A stretch of DNA of 64,000 bases from Herpetosiphonaceae bacterium (GCA_036374795.1 DASUTC010000265.1:42056-106055), one strand, 5' to 3'. Shown: positions 41,186 through 50,876, numbered from the stretch's first letter. The notes: a model not told the origin generated them from the sequence alone. A program made the numbers and translations.

Positions 41186-43924
41186 TTAGCTCTTGGCTCT
41201 TCGCTCTTCGTCACGGATCGGCAGCAGCGGCAGCCGGATCAGGAACGTCGACCCACGCGCGCTGGTCGATTCGAGCGTCAGCGTGCCGCCGTGCCTGGTG
41301 ACGATCTCGCGGCTCAGCGCCAGCCCGATCCCCAGGCCGCCGTACTCGCTCGCCACGACGTTCGCGCCACGGTAGAAGCGCTCGAAGAGCCGCTCGCGGC
41401 CCGTCTCAGGAATCCCGATGCCCTGATCGCTGACGCGCATGAGGGCCTGTCCAGCTTCACGTGTCAGCGCCAGCGTGATCGTGCCGCCTTCGGGCGAGTA
41501 CTTGATCGCATTCGACAGCATATTGTCGAGCACCTGCTCCAGCCGAGTCCGATCGGCGCTGACAAACATCGCGGCGGATGGAGCCGTCCGCACCTCGATC
41601 GTATGGCGCTCGGTCATCGACTGTGCGCGCTCGCCTGCCTCCCTGGCGAGGATCGTGAGGTCGAGCGGCGAGAAGAGCAGTGGCAGCGCGCCGGTTTCGA
41701 GCCGACGAATATCCAGCAGATCGGCGATCAGCCCTTCCATGCGCAACACCTGCTGCGACACACCCTCTAAGTTGCGCAGCACCTCCTCCGGCGCCGCACC
41801 GCGCAGCAGCCGCCGTCTCGCCAGATCGTTCAGACCCCTGATTGATGTGAGCGGCGTTTTCAGCTCGTGGCTCACAATGGACAAAAACTGATCTTTCTCG
41901 GCCTCGATTTGACGTCGCTGCGTGACATCCCGCAGCACCAGCACCGCGCCAAGCTGCGCGCCGTCCGGCCCGATGATCGGCGACGCGCCGCCGCTGGCGA
42001 TCACCTCGCTGCCATCGGCCCGGCGGATCTTCCATTCCGCATTCGTCACCGTCTCGCCATACAGCACCGCCCGGCTCAGCGGCAGCTCCAACGAGGGATA
42101 GGCTGTACCGTCAAGACGAAGCAGGTGATACGCCGCGCTATACTCATCGGGCGCTACATCCAGCTCCGAGATACCATGCAAGGTTGCGGCGTAGCGATTG
42201 ATCAGCACAATCTTGCCATGCCGGTCGGTGATGATCACGCCCTCGCCCATCTGCGAGATGACGGCCTCTAGCTCAGCAGCCTTGGCCCGGAACAGCTCCA
42301 CCAACTCCTCGTTTTCGCGGCGAGTGGCGACTACATCCGTTATATCGCGCGTCACCGTCACCGCCGCGCGGATCTTCCCGCTCGTATCGCGCACCGGGCC
42401 GCTGGAGATCAGCACCGGATGATCGACGCCGTCGGGAGTCCTGAAGATCGCCTCCATATTGGTGACAACCTCGCCAGCCAGCGCGCGGCTAGTCGGCGCT
42501 GTCTCCCGCGTGACCGGCGTACCATCCGGCAGGCGCACATTCAGCAGCGACAGGCGGGCGTCGAGATTCGCAAACGAGCTATCGTGACCGGCGATCCGTA
42601 GCGATGCCGCGTTGACGTTGAGCGTCCGGCCCTGCTGATCGGCGATGACCACGCTGTCGGTCATCGCGTCGAAGATCGCCTCTAGCTCGGCGGCGCGAGC
42701 ATAGGCCGACTCCAGCAGCCGGGCACGCTCGATCGCCAGCGCGCACTGCGCCGCCAGCAGGCTGGTGAAACGAATATCCTCTGGCCGCAGCATCGGCGGC
42801 GTGTCGAGGTAGTTGACGAAGGCCATGCCCACAAAATGGCCCTGCGCCAGCAGCGGCACGAATAGCGACGCCTCTACGCCCAGCGCCTCGAACCAGCGGC
42901 GCTCATCGCCGCGCCGCTCCTCGAACAGCACCAGCAGCGGCTCCTGCGCGGTAATCGTCCGTGCGATATTTGGCGAGCTTTTGATCGACACCGTTGCGCC
43001 GATCCGTGTCAGGCCATCAGCCCGCGTCTGAGCAGCGCCGACAAGCGACGTACCATCCTCGCTCGCCAGCCAGATCGCGCCCTCGTCGGCGTTAAGCTGC
43101 TCGATCAGGCTGGCGATCGTGCGCTTCAGCGTATCGTCCAGATCGTGGCCGCCATTCACGCCCGCTACCACATCGCTGATCACCGTCGCCCGCGCCCGCT
43201 CCTGCTCGACCTGCGCAAAGAGCCGCGCGTTCGACAGCGCGACCCCGGCCAGCGCCGCTAGGGACTGAGCGAAAAAGACCTCGTCCTCGTCCACCGGATG
43301 CGGCTGATCGGTCCAGATGAACGGCATCAGGCCAAAGACCTTGCCGTCGGGGCCGGACAGGCCGACGTTGATCAGCGTGCGCGTATTGAAAAAACGAAAG
43401 GCTTCGGGATTGCTCAGCGGATGCGTCTCGGTATCGCCGACCACGATCGGCTCAGGCTGCGTCAGGGCATAGCGCAGCAGCGGAATATCGTCCACGTGGA
43501 TCGTATTGGCATAGAACAGGGTGTGGACCGTGATGGGATCGTTGACATCGACGGCAAAGAGCGGCTCAAGATACGTCCGGGTCTGATCCACCAGATAGAT
43601 CGCACAGCGATCACAGCCGACGATGCGGGCGGCGGCGTCGACGACCGTCTCGGCGACGGCGTGCAGATCGAGCGAGCTGCTGATCGCCCGCGCGACATCG
43701 ACGACCACCCGCTGCGCGTCGCGCTCGCGCCTGGTATCGTTGCGCGATTGGGCGAAGCGCAGAATATCTTGCCGGGCATAGCGGCGCACACCGCGCGGCC
43801 CGATCCGATGCGACCGCAGCTTGCCCTGCGCATCCCAGCGCCGTAATGTTTCAGGATGCACGCCAAGCACCGAGGCCGCTTGACGAATCGTTAGCACCTC
43901 AGGCAGATGTTCCGCCAGCGTCAT
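41186..43924 (-). CDS. Histidine kinase with N-terminal MerR-type DNA-binding domain
   Basis: A 912-residue soluble sensor kinase. Residues 8-60 form a MerR/excisionase-type helix-turn-helix (LTIRQAASVLGVHPETLRRWDAQGKL). Then follow GAF (about 75-230), GAF (250-400), PAS (405-530) and PAS (545-665) domains. The phosphoacceptor H686 lies in SIVSHELKTPL, and the ATPase domain has NAIKYSPEGG, DQGIGIP and GLGIGLALS. It has no membrane helix, so it senses internal signals, perhaps small ligands or light/redox cofactors bound by GAF. A DNA-binding domain on the kinase itself is unusual and could allow direct promoter binding. No response regulator is adjacent. ATG 43924 follows GGGAG. Confidence 0.88.
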   Translation of the reverse strand: MTLAEHLPEVLTIRQAASVLGVHPETLRRWDAQGKLRSHRIGPRGVRRYARQDILRFAQSRNDTRRERDAQRVVVDVARAISSSLDLHAVAETVVDAAARIVGCDRCAIYLVDQTRTYLEPLFAVDVNDPITVHTLFYANTIHVDDIPLLRYALTQPEPIVVGDTETHPLSNPEAFRFFNTRTLINVGLSGPDGKVFGLMPFIWTDQPHPVDEDEVFFAQSLAALAGVALSNARLFAQVEQERARATVISDVVAGVNGGHDLDDTLKRTIASLIEQLNADEGAIWLASEDGTSLVGAAQTRADGLTRIGATVSIKSSPNIARTITAQEPLLVLFEERRGDERRWFEALGVEASLFVPLLAQGHFVGMAFVNYLDTPPMLRPEDIRFTSLLAAQCALAIERARLLESAYARAAELEAIFDAMTDSVVIADQQGRTLNVNAASLRIAGHDSSFANLDARLSLLNVRLPDGTPVTRETAPTSRALAGEVVTNMEAIFRTPDGVDHPVLISSGPVRDTSGKIRAAVTVTRDITDVVATRRENEELVELFRAKAAELEAVISQMGEGVIITDRHGKIVLINRYAATLHGISELDVAPDEYSAAYHLLRLDGTAYPSLELPLSRAVLYGETVTNAEWKIRRADGSEVIASGGASPIIGPDGAQLGAVLVLRDVTQRRQIEAEKDQFLSIVSHELKTPLTSIRGLNDLARRRLLRGAAPEEVLRNLEGVSQQVLRMEGLIADLLDIRRLETGALPLLFSPLDLTILAREAGERAQSMTERHTIEVRTAPSAAMFVSADRTRLEQVLDNMLSNAIKYSPEGGTITLALTREAGQALMRVSDQGIGIPETGRERLFERFYRGANVVASEYGGLGIGLALSREIVTRHGGTLTLESTSARGSTFLIRLPLLPIRDEERRAKS

Positions 43925-44013
43925 GCGCAGCTCCCAACATTCGACATTCTTCAACAGGAGGTATTGTAGAACGAATATCGGTAGCTCACAAGGGACGATC
44001 CGTGGAGGAGACG

Positions 44014-45153
44014 TTATCCGGGCGTGGGTGGATCACACTCGCTCGCGGCAGCCTGATACGGCTCCGGCTCCTCGCGCACCAGCACATAGTGCATCCCGCC
44101 GACCTGCCGCACGACGCCCTTTAGCTCAAGCAGCGTCAGCGTCGCGGAAACGACCGGCTGCGGCAGCGCGCTCTCGCGGGCGATCACATCGATATGACGC
44201 GGCTCGGCCTCGACCAGCCGCAGCAGCGCGCGCTCTTCGGGAGTCTCAGGCATCGCCGCTGCGATCGTCTGCTGCTCGTAAGCCGATTGCAGGTTGAGCG
44301 CCTCCAAGATGTCATCGACACACGTCGCCAGCGTCGCGCCATCCTTGATCAGCCGATGCGTGCCCTCGGAGCGCTGCGAGAAAATATTGCCCGGCACCGC
44401 CAGCACCTCGCGGCCCTGCTCCACAGCGAACTGCGCCGTGATCAACGCGCCGCTCCGAGATGCCGCCTCGACCACCAGCACGCCCAGCGCCAGCCCGGCG
44501 ATCAGCCGGTTGCGCGGCGGAAAGTTGGTAGCCGCAGGCAGCGTTCCAATCGGATACTCCGAGATCAGCGCGCCCTGCTGCACGATCGCGGTGCCAAGCT
44601 GCTGGTTCGTGAGCGGGTAGATCTGATCGACGCCGCTGCCCAGCACCGCCAGCGTGCGACCTCCAGCCGCCAGCGCCGCGCTGTGAGCTACCGCGTCGAT
44701 GCCCAGCGCCAGGCCGGAGACGATCGTCACGCCTGCCGCCACCAGGCCGGAGACGAGCTTGCGCGCTGCCTCTTTACCGTACGCGCTGGCCTGCCGCGTG
44801 CCCACCACCGCCAGCGCCCAGCGATCCATCTCGGTGAGCGTGCCGCGCACATACAGCAGAAACGGCGGATTGGTCGTCTGCGCCAGCAGCGCGGGATAGG
44901 CCGGATCGTCGCGCGAGATCAGCCGAATGCCAGCGTCGATCGCCCGCTCGTACTCCGCCTCCAGATCGAGCGTGCGGCGCGTCTGCACCAGCGATTCGAT
45001 CGAGCGCTGATCAAGACCCGCCGCGATCAGCTCGCCCGCCGATGCGTTCCACGCCGACTCAAGCGAGCCGCAATGTGCTATGATCCGGTCAAGTCGCGCC
45101 GGGCCAATGCCTGGCACGCGATTGAAACCAAGGTAATACAAAATCGAGTCCAC
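44014..45153 (-). CDS. dprA: DNA processing protein DprA
   Basis: DprA binds incoming single-stranded DNA during transformation and loads RecA. The 379-residue protein has an N-terminal helix-hairpin-helix/SAM-like part (LGFNRVPGIGPARLDRII), the Rossmann-like DprA core (ALAVVGTRQASAYG at about 115, VSGLALGIDAVAH, GGRTLAVLGSGVDQIYP, and NFPPRNRLIAGLA), and a C-terminal winged helix (about 300-365). GTG 45153 follows GGGAGG at a slightly long distance. The presence of dprA and recA is compatible with natural competence but no com genes are in the window. Confidence 0.95.
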   Translation of the reverse strand: MDSILYYLGFNRVPGIGPARLDRIIAHCGSLESAWNASAGELIAAGLDQRSIESLVQTRRTLDLEAEYERAIDAGIRLISRDDPAYPALLAQTTNPPFLLYVRGTLTEMDRWALAVVGTRQASAYGKEAARKLVSGLVAAGVTIVSGLALGIDAVAHSAALAAGGRTLAVLGSGVDQIYPLTNQQLGTAIVQQGALISEYPIGTLPAATNFPPRNRLIAGLALGVLVVEAASRSGALITAQFAVEQGREVLAVPGNIFSQRSEGTHRLIKDGATLATCVDDILEALNLQSAYEQQTIAAAMPETPEERALLRLVEAEPRHIDVIARESALPQPVVSATLTLLELKGVVRQVGGMHYVLVREEPEPYQAAASECDPPTPG

Positions 45154-45316
45154 GCTTCACCGCCTCCCGCCACGTCGCGTTGTGCGGCAAGCGTAGCAAA
45201 TCTGTCGGAACAGAGCCAGCAGAAAAAGCAGGACTTCCGAGCTATTGGTTGCTGGGTAGTCGGTGGTTACACTACATCACCACAGACCTGGCACACCAAC
45301 GAAAGGAGCTGTCGCC

Positions 45317-45856
45317 ATGCGTCGATGTGCTCGCACCGGCCTTGCCGCCGTGATCGTTAGTATAGTTCTCGTGCTTGTTGGAGCGCCGCAGGCCGTCTCC
45401 CCGGCTCGCGCTGCCTCGACCTACCGCATTTTTACTCCGATTGCTACCGCGCCGCCGCCGTTCTGGTCAACTCCTGAGCTACAGGCTGTCGATCTGATCA
45501 ACCAGCACCGCCGTGCGAATGGCTGCGCGCCGGCCCAGCTTAGCTATGAGCTGAGCGTCGCCGCCAAAAACCACAGCCGCGACATGGCCGAGCATAACTA
45601 TTTTAGCCACACCGGGCGGAACGGCAGCACCTTTGGCGACCGCGCCAGAGCCGCAGGCTATCCCTACTGGCCCAGCGGCGAGATCATCGCGGCGGGCTAC
45701 GCCTCGGCTCAGGATGTGGTCAACGGCTGGATCAACAGCAGCGGCCACCGCGCGATCATTCTGGATTGCAACAACGACGACATCGGCATCGGCTTGCATG
45801 TTCATGCGGGCAGCCAGTGGCAATACTACTGGACCGGCGTCTTCGGGCAGCGCTAA
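45317..45856 (+). CDS. Secreted CAP-domain protein (SCP/PR-1 family)
   Basis: A 179-residue exported protein. A signal peptide occupies residues 1-33, followed by the short segment YRIFTPIA. The CAP domain (about 50-179) has LVDLINQHRRANGC-type helix 1, HSRDMAEHNYFSHTGRNGS with the conserved histidine and SHT box, and VNGWINSSGHRAIILD with the second conserved histidine and glutamate-region GEI. CAP proteins bind lipids, peptides or glycans or act as proteases in some cases. ATG 45317 follows AAAGGAG; a GTG at 45263 adds residues before the signal peptide and is rejected. It is divergent from dprA. Confidence 0.9.
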   Translation: MRRCARTGLAAVIVSIVLVLVGAPQAVSPARAASTYRIFTPIATAPPPFWSTPELQAVDLINQHRRANGCAPAQLSYELSVAAKNHSRDMAEHNYFSHTGRNGSTFGDRARAAGYPYWPSGEIIAAGYASAQDVVNGWINSSGHRAIILDCNNDDIGIGLHVHAGSQWQYYWTGVFGQR

Positions 45857-45950
45857 CGCGCCGTGGGGGCACGGTTTGGTGAGGCCCCAAAAATTCCGCT
45901 GTTTCTACAGTGACCGGGGTGTATGCCATACGTCTTACAAGGTTAATAAA

Positions 45951-45978
45951 CGACCGGCTGAGCTAGCTCAGCCGGTCG
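45951..45978. terminator. Bidirectional terminator between CAP and Fur genes
   Basis: A perfect 28-bp palindrome built from CGACCGGCTGAGCT and its complement, AT-flanked on the left (AATAAA) and followed by CTTGTTT on the right. It serves both convergent genes. Confidence 0.8.
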
Positions 45979-46003
45979 CTTGTTTCAGATCACAGACGCG
46001 ATA

Positions 46004-46411
46004 TTACTGCTGTGTGGCACAGCCCTCGCACAAGCCGGTAAACGCCGTCGCGTGCCAGTCGATGCGGAAGCCCGTCGCGCGCTCGATGATCGCGTAGGCC
46101 AGCGCGTGGAGCGGCGCTTCGACATCCAAAATCTTGCCGCAGCGATCACAGATGGCGTGATCATGGCGTGTTACATTGGCATCGTAGTGAGCAGCGCCGT
46201 CTTTATCTCGATATACTTCTTGAGCCAGGCCATGCTGAACCAGCCAGTCCAGCGTGCGGTACACCGTGGCAAAGCCGATCTGCGGCTGCCGCTCGCGCGC
46301 TGCAATAAACACATCCTGCGCCGTAGGATGGGACTTTGTAGAACGCAAAACTTCTAGCACAACCTGGCGATTGCCGGTCATCCTTAGCTCAGTTGTCGGC
46401 TGCTTCTCCAT
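46004..46411 (-). CDS. Fur family transcriptional regulator
   Basis: A 135-residue metal-dependent repressor. The winged helix (about 1-80) has HPTAQDVFIAARERQPQIGFATVYRTL, the recognition helix of the family. The dimerisation domain has HYDANVTRHDHAICDRCG with the HxH and first CxxC, and the second CxxC in LCEGCATQQ for structural zinc. Fur, Zur and PerR are difficult to tell apart by eye; the extended Tyr-His-Asp segment and short C-terminus fit PerR or Fur equally well. ATG 46411 follows GAGGAAG. A strong consensus promoter lies upstream. No obvious Fur/PerR box was found in it. Confidence 0.9.
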   Translation of the reverse strand: MEKQPTTELRMTGNRQVVLEVLRSTKSHPTAQDVFIAARERQPQIGFATVYRTLDWLVQHGLAQEVYRDKDGAAHYDANVTRHDHAICDRCGKILDVEAPLHALAYAIIERATGFRIDWHATAFTGLCEGCATQQ

Positions 46412-46471
46412 GGGGGTTTTGCTTCCTCTTTAGCACAAGCACAACCAAGTTGCTCGTCGTGAACCAGTTTC

Positions 46472-46500
46472 ATTGTAGCGTCCGCATCAGGCGTTGTCAA
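46472..46500 (-). promoter_or_regulatory. Promoter of the Fur-family gene
   Basis: On the - strand, TTGACA (46500 to 46495), a 17-bp spacer and TACAAT (46477 to 46472). The expected leader is about 54 nt. Confidence 0.7.
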
Positions 46501-46566
46501 CCATATGTGGCCGTCTCGTGATGAGTTTCACGAGGTCGATGCCCGGCGTGGCTCAACAAGGGGCGG

Positions 46567-49326
46567 CTACTGGACCAGCACGACGACGGGCGGGCTGACG
46601 ACGCGCTTACCATCGGCGTTATAGACCGCAGCCTCCAGCGTATGCCGACCCCGTCCGGTTGCGCGCCAGTTCCAGCTTGCGGCGGTATGCGCCGTGCTGC
46701 CGATCATCTGCCCATCGACAATAAACTCGACGCGCGTGACTGGCCCGCTGGCCTCGACCATCAGCTGCACAGTGGTGCCCGGCGCGATCGTCGTGTCCGG
46801 CGCGGGCTGGATCAGCCGCACCGTCATCTGCTCATGGTCGATGCGAACCGTGGAGCGGGCGGTCTGCGGCGGATTGCCGGGCAGCACCACCTCCAGTTGC
46901 AGCGTATAGATCCCGCTCGGCAGCGCGTCGGTATTCCACATGCCCAGCAGCCCGTGTGCGACACCGCCGGGGCCGCTCGCGATCGTCGTCCAGCTCGTGG
47001 GCTGAGCGCCCGCGCCGTAGAAGAGCGTGTACGCGCCCGCCGCGCTGCCCTTGATGCTGATCGTGCTGCCGACCGTCATACCAGCGGCAGGCGACTCGAT
47101 CGCCGCGACCACATCGGGGCTAGCCGGCGTCTGCGTGCCAGCCGCCGAAGGAGCGGCGCACGGCTGCGTTGGCGGCTGCTCGCCGCGCCAGCCGCGCGCC
47201 TCCGGCGGCGCGACCAAAAACGTCTTCTGGCGGCGCTCCGACTGAGGCGTGAAATCCGTCGCCAGGCACGAGCCGTCGCCGCCGACGGTGACGGTGATAT
47301 ACTGGCCCGGCTGCGGCTTGGGCTGCGCGCCATCTACAAAGAGCTCCGTGATCGCGTCCGCGCACCCGTTGGCGATCACGCCCGTCGAGCGGCAGATCTG
47401 CGCCTCTTTGACGTTCGGCGGACGCTCGAACTGCTCCGGCGGCTTGCCCTCGTGCGTGCGCTCCATGATCTCGCGCCAGATCGTGCCCGCGCCGTTCGAG
47501 CCTGCAACCTCCTGCATCGGCGTGTTGTCGGTGTTGCCGACCCACACCCCGACGACCAGATCGGGCGTGTAGCCGACCGCCCAACTGTCCTTGAAGTCGT
47601 TCGAGGTGCCGGTCTTGACGGCGGCAGGCCGATCATCTTTGAGCCGCATCACGCTGTTGGGTCCGAACATCGGCGTGCGCGCGTCGTTGTCGCTCAGGAT
47701 GCTGGTGATCAGGTAGGCAATCGCATCGCCGTACGGGCCGAGCACCTGCGTGCCGGTTGGCGGCTTGTAGCTGTAGAGCACCTCGCCGTGATTGGTGGCG
47801 ACGCGCAGGATCGACACGGCTGGCCGCGCCCGACCCGCGTTGGCGAAGGTAGTGTAGGCCGTCGCCAGATCGAGCAGCTTAACCTCGCCCGCGCCCAGCG
47901 CCACCGCCAGGCCGTAGCGCTCGCGCTCTTGCAGCGTGGTAATGCCCATGCTGTGTGCCAGATCGAGAAACGCATCCACCCCGATAAATTGCAGCGCTTT
48001 GACCGCCGGAATATTGAACGAGTTCGCCAGCGCCTGCCGTAGCCGCTGCGGGCCGTGGAAGCGGTTATCGTAGTTCATCGGCTGATAGCCGTTGACGTTC
48101 AGCGGCGTATCCCAGATCACCGTGGCCGGAGTCCAGCCGTTGGGCTGCATCATCGCGCCCGCGTAGACGATCGGCTTGAGCGCGGAGCCGGGCTGTCGCG
48201 GCGCGAGCGTCACGTTGACCTGCCCATCGATCGCCGCATTGTTGTAATCGACCGAGCCGACCATCGCCACGATCTCGCTCGTCTTGGGATCGATCACCAC
48301 GACCGCCGCGTTGTGCGCGTCGCGGGCTTGCAGCTCCGCCATCCTGGCCCGCGCGACTTCCTCAGTCAGCGATTGGATCGCCGGATCGAGCGTGGTGATC
48401 ACCCGCAGACCACCCCGGCGCAGCAGATCCGCGCCGTACTGCTGCTCAAGCTGATCGAGCACATAAAAGACCCAGTGCGGCGCGCGAATATCGACCGTCG
48501 ATGGGCGCAGCGTCAGCGGCGCGGCATAGGCCGCGTCGGCCTGCTGGCGCGAGATGCGGCCCTGCTTGACCATCAGATCCAGCACGATGCGCTGGCGAGC
48601 TTTCGCTGCGTCGGGCGCGTTGAGCGGGTTAAGTTCCGAGGGCGACTGTACCAGACCGGCCAGCAGCGTCGCCTCAGGCAGATCCAGCTCGCGGGCGGGC
48701 TTGCCGAAGTAGCTCTGCGCGGCAGCCTCGATGCCGTAGGCCATATTGCCGTAATAGACCTCGTTGAGGTAGAACGACAAGACCTGCTCTTTGGAGTACT
48801 GGCGGCTCAGATGAAACGCCAGGATCGCCTCGCGAATCTTGCGGTCGTACGATTGCTCGGCGCGCTCCTCCGGCGGCAGCAGCACGTTGCGCGCCACCTG
48901 CTGCGTGATCGTCGAGCCGCCCGACATGATCGTGCCCTGCCGGTTGAGCCAGAGCGCGCGCACGATACCGCGCAGATCGACGCCCGGATTATCGAAAAAA
49001 TCCGCGTCCTCGACCGCAATCGTCGCCGCCTTGACCGCCCAGGGCACCTGATCGAGCGGCACAACCGTGCGCTGGCCCGCGTCGAAGACCTCGTAGAGCA
49101 ACGTCTGTCCGTCGCGGGCATAAATCCGCGTCGTCTCGAACGGGCGATGCGTCGCAAGCTGGCTGGGGTCCGGCAAGCCACGGCTATAGTAGCGATACAC
49201 CGACAGGCCAATCACCGCCGCGATCAGGGCGCCCAGCAGGATCGCCTCGCACAGCCGCAGCAGCGCCAGGCCCAGCAGGCCAAGCGGTGACGAGCGATCG
49301 GTGCGATCTGTCAATGGAGCGCGCAT
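46567..49326 (-). CDS. Class A penicillin-binding protein (1A family)
   Basis: A bifunctional peptidoglycan synthase of 919 residues. After a membrane anchor (about 15-45), the GT51 glycosyltransferase domain has the catalytic glutamate in IAVEDADFF and the GGSTITQQVARN motif. The transpeptidase domain has the active serine S381 and K384 in GSALKP, SxN in ANSFNIP and KTGTS near 585. The C-terminal 200 residues (about 720-919) hold two immunoglobulin-like or PKD-like modules (VVAAIESPAAGMTV; VRLIQPAPDTTI). Such extra domains are common in PBP1 proteins of this group and may bind the wall or partners. A second class A PBP is not seen in this window. ATG 49326 follows GGTGGG. Confidence 0.94.
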   Translation of the reverse strand: MRAPLTDRTDRSSPLGLLGLALLRLCEAILLGALIAAVIGLSVYRYYSRGLPDPSQLATHRPFETTRIYARDGQTLLYEVFDAGQRTVVPLDQVPWAVKAATIAVEDADFFDNPGVDLRGIVRALWLNRQGTIMSGGSTITQQVARNVLLPPEERAEQSYDRKIREAILAFHLSRQYSKEQVLSFYLNEVYYGNMAYGIEAAAQSYFGKPARELDLPEATLLAGLVQSPSELNPLNAPDAAKARQRIVLDLMVKQGRISRQQADAAYAAPLTLRPSTVDIRAPHWVFYVLDQLEQQYGADLLRRGGLRVITTLDPAIQSLTEEVARARMAELQARDAHNAAVVVIDPKTSEIVAMVGSVDYNNAAIDGQVNVTLAPRQPGSALKPIVYAGAMMQPNGWTPATVIWDTPLNVNGYQPMNYDNRFHGPQRLRQALANSFNIPAVKALQFIGVDAFLDLAHSMGITTLQERERYGLAVALGAGEVKLLDLATAYTTFANAGRARPAVSILRVATNHGEVLYSYKPPTGTQVLGPYGDAIAYLITSILSDNDARTPMFGPNSVMRLKDDRPAAVKTGTSNDFKDSWAVGYTPDLVVGVWVGNTDNTPMQEVAGSNGAGTIWREIMERTHEGKPPEQFERPPNVKEAQICRSTGVIANGCADAITELFVDGAQPKPQPGQYITVTVGGDGSCLATDFTPQSERRQKTFLVAPPEARGWRGEQPPTQPCAAPSAAGTQTPASPDVVAAIESPAAGMTVGSTISIKGSAAGAYTLFYGAGAQPTSWTTIASGPGGVAHGLLGMWNTDALPSGIYTLQLEVVLPGNPPQTARSTVRIDHEQMTVRLIQPAPDTTIAPGTTVQLMVEASGPVTRVEFIVDGQMIGSTAHTAASWNWRATGRGRHTLEAAVYNADGKRVVSPPVVVLVQ

Positions 49327-49453
49327 CTGTACCCACCTATCTATCAGTGTACCCTCAGATCGGCAGCGCCGGGTAGCCGCCCCGGTACCATGCTCGTGCC
49401 TGAGCGCAGGTTTTCAGCTTTGCCAATCGAACGCTTGACCATAATCGAACATT

Positions 49454-49500
49454 TATTTTACCATGCATATAGAAATCACCTGGGTTTGAGTGGTAAAATA
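49454..49500 (+). promoter_or_regulatory. Long-range inverted repeat in the htrA promoter region
   Basis: TATTTTACCA (49454-49463) and TGGTAAAATA (49491-49500) form a perfect 10-bp inverted repeat separated by 27 bp, 47 bp upstream of the htrA ATG. A TTGACC lies at 49435-49440 and TAAAAT at 49494-49499. It could be a pair of operator half-sites or an RNA hairpin; it is not the CIRCE heat-shock element. Confidence 0.55.
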
Positions 49501-49546
49501 CAAGAACGTACCCTGTAGAGGATACCTTTCACGATAAGAGGTTTGC

Positions 49547-50830
49547 ATGTCACGTCGCGCAATCTTGCTGCTACCATTGTTGATTGTACCTGTAATTATC
49601 GGCGGCATCGTCGCCGGTCTGAGCTTTGTATTGCCGCAGCTGGCAGCGCTGCCCGCCGCGCCCGCCGCGCAGCCAGTCGGGGCTTCCACCAACTCGATCT
49701 CGGACGCGCGCAACGAGTCCAAGCCCGTGCCGACGCTCCAGCCCAACCAGACGGCTACCTTCGACGCCGAAGATCAAATCTTGACGACGCTCTTCAAAGA
49801 TCGCAGCCCGGCGGTTGTCGCCATTCGTATCCAGGGCACCAGCCTGGATGAAGCGGAAACGCCGTTCAACTTGCCCGACGAATCGCCGGAGCCGGGAGCG
49901 CCTGATTTCAACTTCGAGGCACAGGGATCGGGCTTTTTGCTGGATAGCGAGGGGCATATCGTCACCAACAACCATGTCGTCGAGGGAGCGAAAATCATCG
50001 AGGTTTCGTTTACCAACGGCATGGTCGCCCAGGCCCAGGAGGTGCTCACCGATCCCGACTCCGATCTGGCGGTGCTCAAGGTCGATCAGGCGCAGATCCC
50101 AGACGGCGTGCAGCCGCTACCCCTGGGTGACTCGAAAGAGGTGCAGGTGGGCCAGCGGGCAATCGCGATCGGCAACCCGTTCGGTCTGCGAACCACGCTC
50201 ACGGTCGGCGTCGTCAGCGCGCGGGGCCGCACGGTTCAAAACCGGCGCGCGACGACCGGCGGCGCGTACAGCATTGCGGACATCATCCAGACCGACGCGG
50301 CGATCAATCCTGGCAACTCCGGCGGCCCGCTGTTCAACAGCCGGGGCGAGGTGATCGGCGTCAACACGGCGATCCGCTCCGAGGGCGGCACGTTCGAGGG
50401 CGTGGGCTTTGCTGTTCCATCGAACACCGTGCGCAAAGTGACGACCGCGCTGATCACCAAGGGGCGCTACGAGCATCCGTATCTCGGCGTCGGCTTCGAT
50501 CCCAACCCGGTCACGGCGGTCGTGGCAGACGAGCTGAAGCTGCCGGTGAAAAGCGGTGTCTTTGTACGCAGCGTGGTCCAGGGTGGCCCGGCGGACAAAG
50601 CGGGCTTGCAGGCCAACACCGACGAGAGCGCAACCGTCAACGGCACGCAGTACCCGATCAAGAGCGACATCATCATTAAGATCAACGATCGCACGGTGAT
50701 CACCAGCGAGGATATTATCGACTACCTGGCGACGGATACCGAGGTCGGGCAGACGGTAACGCTGACGATTTTGCGCGACGGCAAGCAGCAGGAGATCAAG
50801 GTGCAGCTCGGAGCACGTCCGCGCAACTAG
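49547..50830 (+). CDS. htrA: HtrA/DegP-like serine protease with PDZ domain
   Basis: A 427-residue membrane-anchored or secreted trypsin-like protease for envelope quality control. The hydrophobic N-terminus (about 5-35) anchors it. The triad is H143 in TNNHVVEG, D173 in DSDLAVLKV and S258 in NPGNSGGPL. A single PDZ domain covers about 310-420 (YLGVGFDPNP to VTLTILRDGK). A variable Ser/Pro-rich linker lies between the anchor and the protease. ATG 49547 follows AAGAGG. The promoter region contains a perfect long inverted repeat. A terminator follows. It is divergent from the class A PBP, and both act at the envelope. Confidence 0.93.
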   Translation: MSRRAILLLPLLIVPVIIGGIVAGLSFVLPQLAALPAAPAAQPVGASTNSISDARNESKPVPTLQPNQTATFDAEDQILTTLFKDRSPAVVAIRIQGTSLDEAETPFNLPDESPEPGAPDFNFEAQGSGFLLDSEGHIVTNNHVVEGAKIIEVSFTNGMVAQAQEVLTDPDSDLAVLKVDQAQIPDGVQPLPLGDSKEVQVGQRAIAIGNPFGLRTTLTVGVVSARGRTVQNRRATTGGAYSIADIIQTDAAINPGNSGGPLFNSRGEVIGVNTAIRSEGGTFEGVGFAVPSNTVRKVTTALITKGRYEHPYLGVGFDPNPVTAVVADELKLPVKSGVFVRSVVQGGPADKAGLQANTDESATVNGTQYPIKSDIIIKINDRTVITSEDIIDYLATDTEVGQTVTLTILRDGKQQEIKVQLGARPRN

Positions 50831-50876
50831 GCTCGGAGCACGACCGGCTCGCAGCCTCACGCTTGAGTATCCTCGA

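Noticed and set aside
49454..49500. CIRCE heat-shock operator at htrA.
   Set aside because: The arms TATTTTACCA/TGGTAAAATA and the 27-bp spacing differ from TTAGCACTC-N9-GAGTGCTAA.
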